Positions 56,839 to 64,000 of a stretch of DNA of 64,000 nt are shown here, in pieces. This stretch comes from Aegilops tauschii subsp. strangulata (taxonomy: Eukaryota; Streptophyta; Magnoliopsida; Poales; Poaceae): positions 325,775,294 to 325,839,293 of the forward strand of contig NC_053037.3 in the NCBI RefSeq assembly GCF_002575655.3. The letters run 5' to 3'. The notes under the pieces were generated by a model that was not told where the DNA came from, made no database searches, and was given only the letters and a program-made list of their open reading frames with translations. The position numbers were made by a program, and so were the translations under genes. How positions within the stretch are numbered: the first letter of the stretch is position 1; each line of letters opens with the position of its first letter.

Positions 56839-57310
56839 ATTTCTTCCTCTGAAAAATTTCTGAAAATTTTAGTAACTCAAAATAAAAGTGAACCAAACTC
56901 AACAAAATTGATAGCAACTACTCCCACAAGTGCCTAGAGACTATATCATGCATTAGAACTACTTGGGACCATATAAATTTGACATGCAAGCTCAAGAACA
57001 GGGTCACCTAGGAAGCAAAAAATTTCAATGAATAAAGCATTAGAACAAAAACTAATTGGACCATTGGAGGAGTCACATACCGAAGAACAATCCCCCAAAG
57101 CAGTTTTTTAAGTGGAGCTTTGAGCAAGGAGATCGAAAATCGCAGCAAGATGAGCTAGAACTCGTGCTTGAGCTGGTTGGTGATTTTTTTGGGAGGAAGA
57201 AGTGTGTGGGTGCAGAAATGGAGGGGGGGCACCAGGGGCCCACGAGGCAGGGGGCGCGCCCAGGGGGGTGGGAGCACCCTGGACCCTCGTGGCCAGGTGC
57301 TGGCTCCCCC
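56839..57310 (-). promoter_or_regulatory. putative 5'-leader intron and GC-rich block in Athila copy 2
   Basis: On the minus strand a donor-like G|GTATGTG lies at 57081/57080 and an acceptor TTTTTCAG ends at 56849, giving a 232-nt intron, the same length as in copy 1. Upstream (57214-57300) lies the GC-rich block with GGCGCGCCC and CACGAGG also found in the LTR. Function is inferred. Confidence 0.45.
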
Positions 57311-57620
57311 TGATGTGTTCTCAGTGCCAGATATTCTCAAATATTCTAGAAAAAATCATACTTCATTTTCAGGGCATTTGGAGAACTTTTATTTTCGGGG
57401 TATTTTTTTATTGCAAGGATAATTCAGAAAACTGACAGAAAAATACTAGTTTTGCTTTATTTAATCTAAATAGCAGAAATTAAAAGGAGGGTACAGAAGG
57501 TTGTGCCTTCTAACTTCATCCATCTCATGCTCATCAAAAGGAATCCACTAACAAGGTTGATCAAGTCTTGTTAACAAACTCTTTTTGAATAACATGGAAC
57601 CGGAGAAATTTTGAATAACA

Positions 57621-58388
57621 CTAGGTTAACTCAACGGGGATATGCACATCCCGAACAATAAGAATATCATATCTCTTCTTGACAGTAGGAAGAGGAAATT
57701 CAAAACCTCCAATAGTAATAGTTGAAATTTTTCCAATAGAATTGATACTGTGGACTTGAGGTTGTTTCCTCGGAAAGTGTACCGTATGCTCATTACCATT
57801 AACATGAAAAGTGACATTGCCTTTGTTGCAATCAATAACAGCCCCTGCAGTATTCAAAAATGGCCTACCAAGGATAATCGACATACTATCGTCCTCGGGA
57901 ATATCAAGAATAACAAAGTCCGTTAAAATAGTAACGTTTGCAACCACAACGGGCACGTCCTCATAAATACCGACAGGTATAGCAGTTGATTTATCAGCCA
58001 TTTGCAAAGATATTCCAGTAGGTGTCAACTTATTCAAATCAAGTCTATGATATAAAGAGAGAGGCATAACACTAACACCGGCTCCAAGATCACATAAAGC
58101 AGTTCTAACATAGTTTCTTTTAATGGAGCATGGTATAGTTGGTACTCCTGGGTCTCCTAGTTTCTTAGGTATTCCACCTTTGAAAGTATAATTAGCAAGC
58201 ATGATGGAAATTTCAGCTTCCGGTATCTTTCTCTTATTTGTAACAATATCCTTCATGTACTTAGCATAAGGGTTCATTTTAAGCATATCAGTAAAACACA
58301 TACGCAAGAAGATAGGTCTAATCATTTCAGCAAAGCGGTCAAAATCCTCATCATCCTTTTTCTTGGATGGTTTAGGAGGAAAAGGCAT
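57621..58388 (-). pseudogene. retropepsin-like protease part of gag-protease, copy 2
   Basis: This frame matches 231-998 with few changes. It has CDLGAGVSVMPLSL at the active-site position and IILGRPFL. It is open in itself, but a one-base deletion near 58395 separates it from the gag frame, so a Gag-protease precursor cannot be made. Its Met start is internal. Confidence 0.75.
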
Positions 58389-59857
58389 GGGTTTCTAACC
58401 CATGGTTCTCTTTCTTTACCGTGCTCCCTAGCAACAAAGTCTCTCTTATCATAACGTTGATTCTTTGATTGTGGGTTATCAAGATCAATAGCAGGTTCAA
58501 TCTCTACATCATTGTCATTGCTAGGTTGAGCATCAACATGAACATCATCATTAACATTATCACTAGGTTCATGTTCATCACCAGATTGTCTTTCAGCATC
58601 AGAAATAGAAATATCGTTGGGATTCTCAGGTGTGTCAACAACAGGTTCACTAGAAGCATGCAAAGTCCTATCATTTTTCTTTTTCTTCTTCTTAGAAGGA
58701 CTAGGTGCATCAACATTAGTTCTTTGAGAATCTTTCTCAATTCTCTTAGGGTGGCCCTCAGGATACAAAGGTTCGTGAGTCATTTTACCCCCTCTAGTCA
58801 TAAATCTAACAGAATTATCATTTTTCTTACTATTTAATTCATTGAGCAAATCATTTTGAGCTTTAAGTACTTGTTTTACTTGAGTGGTAACCATAGAAGC
58901 ATGTTTACTAATGAGTTTAACTTCACCTTTAACTCTAGACATATAATCACTCAAGTGTTCAATCATATAAGCATTTCGTTTCTATTGTCTACCAACATAA
59001 GCATTGAAGTTTTCTTGTTTAAGAATAAAATTATCAAACTCATCTAAGCATTGGCTAGCAGACTTATAACGAGGAATATCACCTTCATCAAATCTATAGA
59101 GAGAATTTACCTTTACTACCTATGTCGGGTTATCAAGACCATGTATTTCTTCAATAGGAGGTAAATTCTTAACATCGTCAGCTTTAATACCCTTTTCTTT
59201 CATAGATTTCTTTGCCTCTTTCATATCTTCAGGACTGAGAAATAGAATACCCCTTTTCTTCGGAGTTGGCTTAGGAGTTGGTTCAGGAAGTGTCCAATTA
59301 TTTTCATTAGTCAACATATTATTCAATAACAATTCAGCTTGATCAACTGTTCTTTCCCTGAAAACACAACCAGCATAACTATCCAGGTGGTCTCTGGAAG
59401 CATCGGTTAGTCCATTATAAAAGATATCAAGTATTTCATTTTTCTTGAGAGGATGATCAGGCAAAGCATTAAGTAATTGGAGAAGCCTCCCCCAAGCTTG
59501 TGGGAGACTCTCTTCTTCAATTTGCACAAAATTATATATTTCCCTTAAAGCAACTTGTTTCTTATGAGCGGGGAAATAGTTAGCGGAGAAGTAATAAATC
59601 ATATCCCGGGGACTACCCACACAACCAGGATCAAGAGAATTAAACCATGTTTTAGCATCACCCTTTAATGAGAACGGAAATAATTTAAGGATATAGTAGT
59701 AACGAGTTTTCTCATCATTACTGAATAGGGTGGCTATATCATTTAATTTAGTAAGATGTGCCACAACAGTTTCAGATTCATAGCCATAAAAAGGGTCAGA
59801 TTCAACCAAAGTAATTATGTCAGGATCAACAGAGAAATCATAATCCTTATCAGTAAC
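58389..59857 (-). pseudogene. Gag of Athila copy 2, broken
   Basis: The gag frame reads through 59809-59120 with LKGDAKTWFNSLDPG and YFSANYFPAHKK, a retrotransposon gag core that would form the particle shell. TAG stops interrupt it at 59120-59122 and near 58985; it then continues in the same frame to 58322, with a charged helix and an acidic, Asp/Asn-rich linker. At 59857 the LTR of copy 3 cuts off the N-terminal part. Confidence 0.8.
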
Positions 59858-61538
59858 TGATACGTCTCCAACGTATCTATAATTTACGAAGTATTCATGC
59901 TATTATATCATCTGTTTTGTATGGGCCTAACTAAACACTTTTATATTATTTTTGGGACTAACCTATTAACTGGAGGCCTAGCCCAAATTGCTGTTTTCTT
60001 GCCTATTTCAGTGTTTCGAAGAAAAGGAATATCAAACGGAGTCCAAACGGAATGAAACCTTCGGGAGAGTTATTTTTGGAACGGAAGCAATCCAGGAGAC
60101 TTGGAGTAGACGTCAGGGAAGCTTCGAGGTGGCCACGAGGCAGGGAGGCGCGCCTGCCCCCCTGGGAGCGCCCCCACCCTCGTGGGCCCCTCGTGGCTCC
60201 CCTGACCGACTTCTTTTGCCTATATATATCCATATACCCTAAAAACATCAAGGAACAGAATAGATCAGGAGTTCCGCCGCCGCAAGCCTATGTAGCCACC
60301 AAAAACCAATCGGGACCCTGTTCCGGCACCCTGCCGGAGGGGGGATCCCTCACCGGTGGCCATCTTCATCATCCCGGCGCTCTCCATGACGAGGAGGGAG
60401 TAGTTCATCCTCGGGGCTGAGGGTATGTACCAGTAGCTATGTGTTTGATCTCTCTCTCTCGTGTTCTTGAGGTGGTACGATCTTGATGTATCGCGAGCTT
60501 TGCTATTATAGTTGGATCTTATGATGTTTCTCCCCCTCTACTCTCTTGTAATGGATTGATTTTTCCTTTTGAAGTTATCTTATCGGATTGAGTCTTTAAG
60601 GATTTGAGAACACTTGATGTATGTCTTGCATGTGCTTATCTGTGGTGACAATGGGATATCACGTGATCTACTTGATGTATGTTTTGGTGATCAACTTGCG
60701 GGTTCCGTGACCTCGTGAACTTATGCATAGGGGTTGGCACACATTTTTGTCTTGACTCTCCGGTAGAAACTTTTAGGCACTCTTTGAAGTTCTTTGTGTT
60801 GGTTGAATAGATGAATCTGAGATTGTGTGATGCATATCGTATAATCATACCCACGGATACTTGAGGTGACATTGGAGTATCTAGGTGACATTAGGGTTTT
60901 GGTTGATTTGTATCTTAAGGTGTTATTCTAGTACGAACTCTATGATAGATCGAACGGAAAGAATAGCTTCGTGTTATTTTACTACGGACTCTTGAATAGA
61001 TCGATCAGAAAGGATAACTTTGAGGTGGTTTCGTACCCTACAATAATCTCTTCGTTTGTCCTCCGCTATTAGTGACTTTGGAGTGACTCTTTGTTGCATG
61101 TTGAGGGATAGTTATATGATCCAGTTATGTTATTATTGTTGAGAGAACTTGCACTAGTGAAAGTATGAACCCTAGGCCTTGTTTCCTAGCATTGCAATAC
61201 CATTTGTGCTTACTTTTACCACTTGCTACCTTGCTGTTTTTATATTTTCAGATTACAAAAACCTATATCTACCATCCATATTGCACTTGTATCACCATCT
61301 CTTCGCCGAACTAGTGCACCTATACAATTTACCATTGTATTGGGTGTGTTGGGGACACAAGAGACTCTTTGTTATTTGGTTGCAGGGTTGTTTGAGAGAG
61401 ACCATCTTCATCCTACGCCTCCCACGGATTGATCAACCTTAGGTCATCCACTTGAGGGAAATTTGCTACTGTCCTACAAACCTCTGCACTTGGAGGCCCA
61501 ACAACTTCTACAAGAAGAAGGTCGTGTAGTAGACATCA
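59858..61538 (+). repeat. 5' LTR of Athila copy 3 (1681 bp)
   Basis: Starts TGATACGTCT and ends GTAGACATCA; full match in family to 10204-11865 in reverse. It carries the GC-rich palindromic block (about 60120-60206) followed by a TATA box. Confidence 0.9.
60120..60229 (+). promoter_or_regulatory. LTR promoter: GC-rich palindromic block and TATA box
   Basis: CACGAGG, GGCGCGCC and CCTCGTGG motifs at about 60125-60206 precede TATATATAT at 60221-60229. The spacing fits a U3 core promoter. The solo LTR has the same arrangement (11485-11497 TATA, 11514-11582 GC block, on the minus strand). Confidence 0.5.
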
Positions 61539-61548
61539 AGCTCTTCTC

Positions 61549-61566
61549 TAGCGCCATTGCCGGGGA
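61549..61566 (+). other. primer-binding site, tRNA-Asp type (two mismatches)
   Basis: TAGCGCCATTGCCGGGGA differs at two positions from the complement of the plant tRNA-Asp 3' end as I know it. It lies ten bases after the LTR. Asp tRNA priming is known for Athila/Tat elements. Confidence 0.65.
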
Positions 61567-61663
61567 GGTGAGTGTCTGAAGGTATATCTTTAGATCTTTC
61601 AATCGAATCTTTTAGTTTCTTGTTTTATCACTAGTTTAGTCCATAAAAGAAAACTACAAAAAA

Positions 61664-62617
61664 ATGGAATTGATTTTGCCTCATATGCTTCATCTTTTTA
61701 AAATCTTTCGTGAGTATGATGGAAAGGAAAATTGTGCTCAAGTGCTAGAAGAAGTCTATAAAATGTTTGGCACTAAATCTTTGAATGATGAGCATGATTG
61801 CAATGTTGTTAGTATGGACTCTTTGAATATCCATAGTACTAATGATGATTGCCCTAGTCATGATGAAAATGTCTCTTATAAGCATGTCAACTTTTGTGGA
61901 GTGCATAGAGTTTGCAAGTACACACCAATTAGGAAAAATAGATTTTGCAAGAGGCGTAAGTATTTGGAAACTAAATGGTTGCAAGAGAGGCTAGATGTTT
62001 GTGCTGAAAAATTAAAATTTCTTCACCATACTTGTGAACTTTGCAATGAACATGGTCATTTAAATCTCCAATGCAAAAAAATTCATGATCGTATCGTGTC
62101 CAAAAATTGTGATGATTTGATTTCCCTTGCACATCATAATGAACTTAGTTTGGTTTTGGGTTATGAAGAAATGAAACGTACAACTAAGCATATTCCAGAA
62201 TACAACCTTGAGAAATTCCTCGATATTGATCTAGAAGAAATTTTTATGTATTGTGCGGTGAATTGTATTGAAAATCCTTATATTGCCAATTACATAAAGA
62301 AAAGAAAACAAGTAGAGGATGAAGAGAATACTAATGAAAGGGAAGAGACTTCCCAATATCCTCCTATTATTTCTTATGATGAATCAGGTAACGAGGAGGA
62401 GCCTTCTATTCAACCCATCTCATTAATAACGAGCTCCAAAAAGAGGGTCAAACCCACACATAATGTGAAGAAGAAAAATAAAAGACGGAGAAGCAAAGGT
62501 AAAAAGGTATCCCTCCAAATGATGTTGCTCCTCTTACTCATTGTGATGATGGTATTTGCTATACTATTGGTGCTATTCATACTATTAATGATGAGACTGA
62601 TTATGCTTATGATATGA
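61664..62617 (+). pseudogene. element-specific protein with CCHC knuckle, 5' frame
   Basis: The frame starts at the ATG 61664 after the primer site and encodes a basic-then-acidic protein. A C-x2-C-x4-H-x4-C zinc knuckle (CELCNEHGHLNLQC) lies near residue 127, and a Lys/Arg-rich stretch (KKKNKRRRSKGKK) near 275. After about 62505 the frame turns into an artificial hydrophobic tail because one base has been gained or lost; the true continuation is in the frame that holds 62614-63204. Apart from the knuckle no gag, protease or polymerase motif is seen. It is probably a derived Gag-like or packaging protein of a non-autonomous family, but this is inferred. Confidence 0.55.
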
Positions 62618-63495
62618 AAAGGCCCAAGCTTGGGGATGCTATGTTTGATGAGAATGACAAGTTTGAGAATATATTTGCTGAATTTAATGTTTGTCCCAAG
62701 CTTGGGGATGCTATGTTTAATGAAGATGATGTTATTAGCCTCCCAAGTTTTGATATGCAAATTTGTTATGATAGCATGCCTCCTACTTATGATGATTATA
62801 TTGATGAAAGTGGGTTTGGAAGAGTGTCAACTTTAGGAAGTAATGATCCCACTATTTTGGAGGATGTTGAATCTTATTGTGATAATTATGAAAGTGGATT
62901 TGGAGAGGTCATGACTTTATTTAGTGATGAATCCACTATTTCGGAAGAGGTTTCAATTGATTATGATGAGAACAAAGTTGCTACTTCTGATGATTATTGT
63001 AATGAAACTTATGCTATAAAGAGTAGTGATGATTATATTTATAAAACTTGTCATGATTATGATTACCCTTTTTCTGAACATTACTCATTTAATGTGGAAA
63101 CCATTTATAGTATTCGAGTCTCTTATGATACTCCCACTATTCTGAATGAGAAGAATTTTGCTTATGTGGAGAGTAATAAAAATTCTATGCTAGTAGATCA
63201 TTGAAAGAATGCTTTATGTGCTGGTTATATGGTTGAATTCATTCATGATGCTACTGAAAATTATTATGAGGGAGGAATATATGCTTGTAGGAATTGCAAT
63301 AATATCAAGTTTCCTCTTTATGTGCTTAAGGTTTTGAAGTTATGCTTGTTTTGCCTTCCTATACTAGTTGATTATTGTTCCCATAAGTTGTTTTCTCACA
63401 AAATCCCTATGCATAGGAAGTGGGTTAGACTTAAATGTGCTAGTCATATTCTTCATGATACTCTCTTTATGTTTCAATTCTTATCTTTTATATGA
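62511..63495 (+). pseudogene. element-specific protein, acidic continuation
   Basis: This frame continues the protein of 61664 after the shift near 62505. It is rich in Asp, Glu, Ser and Tyr and contains two imperfect copies of a PKLGDAMF(D/N)E unit (about 62623-62661 and 62695-62730) and two related ESGFG(R/E)V units. A TGA at 63202-63204 interrupts it; the same frame then runs to 63495 with a Cys-rich, hydrophobic end (YACRNCNNIKFPLYVLKVL). No catalytic motif is present. Reading all pieces together, the original protein would have been about 600 residues. Confidence 0.5.
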
Positions 63496-64000
63496 GCATC
63501 ATTGAAATCATCATGCCTAGCTAGGGGCGTTAAACGTTAGCGCTTGTTGGGAGGCAACCCAATTTTATTTTTGTTTCTGATTAGTAATAAATATTTGATC
63601 TAGCCTCTGGTTAGATGTAGTTTTATGTTTTAATTAGTGTTTGTGCCAAGTAAGACCTATAGGATCTTCTTGGATGATAGTTATTTGATCTTGCTGAAAA
63701 TTCCAGAAACTATCTGTTCACGAAAATAATTGTTTAAAATCACCAGAACGTGATAAAATACTGATTCCAATTGCAGTAGATCAATAAAAAAAATTATCTA
63801 GGTCTTCCTATTTTGGTAGAATTGTTCGAGTTCCAGAAGTTTGCGTTAGTTACAGATTACTACAGACTGTTCTGTTTTTGACAGATTCTTTTTTCGTGTG
63901 TTGTTTGCTTATTTTGATGAATCTATGGCTAGTAAAATAGTTTATAAACCATAGAGAAGTTGTAATACAGTAGATTTAACACCAATACAAATAAATAATG
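63496..64000 (+). other. non-coding internal sequence of Athila copy 3
   Basis: AT-rich, no gene seen. It contains GCTTGTTGGGAGGCAACCCA (63542-63561), where GTTGGG and CCCAAT/CAACCC could pair as a small hairpin. The element continues beyond the window. Confidence 0.5.

Larger units (their letters stand above)
52389..59857 (-). mobile_element. Athila-lineage gypsy LTR retrotransposon, copy 2
   Basis: Same family and order as 1-6243 but inverted: 3' LTR, polypurine tract, non-coding region, second polypurine tract, intact Athila ORF, spacer with GC-rich block and intron signals, then protease and gag. It is inserted in the copia LTR at 52388 (flank AGACA) and is itself interrupted within gag at 59857 by Athila copy 3. 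Its 5' LTR is expected beyond the window. Confidence 0.9.
59858..64000 (+). mobile_element. Athila-type non-autonomous gypsy element, copy 3 (5' part)
   Basis: A 5' LTR (59858-61538) is followed by a tRNA-Asp-type primer site and one long, broken frame unlike gag-pol. It is inserted in the gag of Athila copy 2, with GTAAC (59853-59857) as the expected left half of the target duplication; the right half is outside the window. The LTR is the same family as the solo LTR at 10204-11865. Confidence 0.88.

Noticed and set aside
1..64000. tRNA, rRNA, CRISPR arrays or bacterial-type operons
   Set aside because: No cloverleaf genes, ribosomal sequence or spaced short repeats were recognised, and the sequence is clearly plant nuclear.

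Overview
The window is plant nuclear DNA and almost certainly comes from a large Triticeae-type grass genome (wheat, goat-grass or barley relatives). The reasons are dense nested transposons, Athila-lineage gypsy LTRs opening TGATACGTC, an Angela/WIS/BARE-type copia LTR, LARD-like long-terminal-repeat DNA and a CACTA end reading ...ATTCCAGTAGTG. Family names come from memory of Triticeae repeats and are tentative; termini, target-site duplications (TSDs), primer sites and reading frames were read directly. Apart from transposon genes, only two host-like coding loci stand out: a B3-domain-like ORF (6.6-7.2 kb) and a four-exon CYP72A-type cytochrome P450 pseudogene (45.4-47.9 kb, minus strand).

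Layout, left to right. 1-6243: 3' part of a non-autonomous Athila-lineage gypsy element (+) with a gag-protease ORF, an Athila ORF1-like pseudogene and a 3' LTR. 6244-7684: palindromic repeats, the B3-like ORF and a Harbinger/MITE-like end. 7685-13988: a decayed LINE (+) split by a solo Athila-type LTR (10204-11865, TSD CTCCT). 13989-16229: minisatellite, a 433-bp tandem duplication and coding-like sequence. 16230-28076: a complete LARD-like element (minus) with 3.8-kb LTRs, a Met-tRNA primer site and TSD CCTCG, without coding capacity. 28077-29224: continuation of the split coding-like sequence, then CACTA-like sequence. 29225-44942: CACTA sequence containing a LINE (13-bp TSD), which contains a chromodomain-type gypsy array (30158-43473, TSD TTGTC). 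45357-47882: P450 pseudogene. 47883-50884: low-copy sequence with a perfect 23-bp hairpin. 50885-52388: nested copia LTR fragments. 52389-59857: a second Athila-lineage element (minus), same family as the left one. 59858-64000: a third Athila-type, non-autonomous element (+), cut by the window edge.

The most unusual structure is the gypsy array at 30158-43473. It reads LTR - internal - LTR - truncated internal - truncated LTR inside one TSD. It carries a nearly intact gag-pol ORF of 1385 codons and an additional 243-codon ORF upstream of gag that is open in both internal copies.

The two Athila copies at the window ends share a second polypurine tract, a GC-rich palindromic block and a putative 232-nt 5'-leader intron ahead of their downstream ORF, suggesting an internal transcription unit. 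Insertions can be ordered by nesting: CACTA, then LINE, then gypsy array; LINE, then solo LTR; copia LTR, then Athila copy 2, then Athila copy 3.
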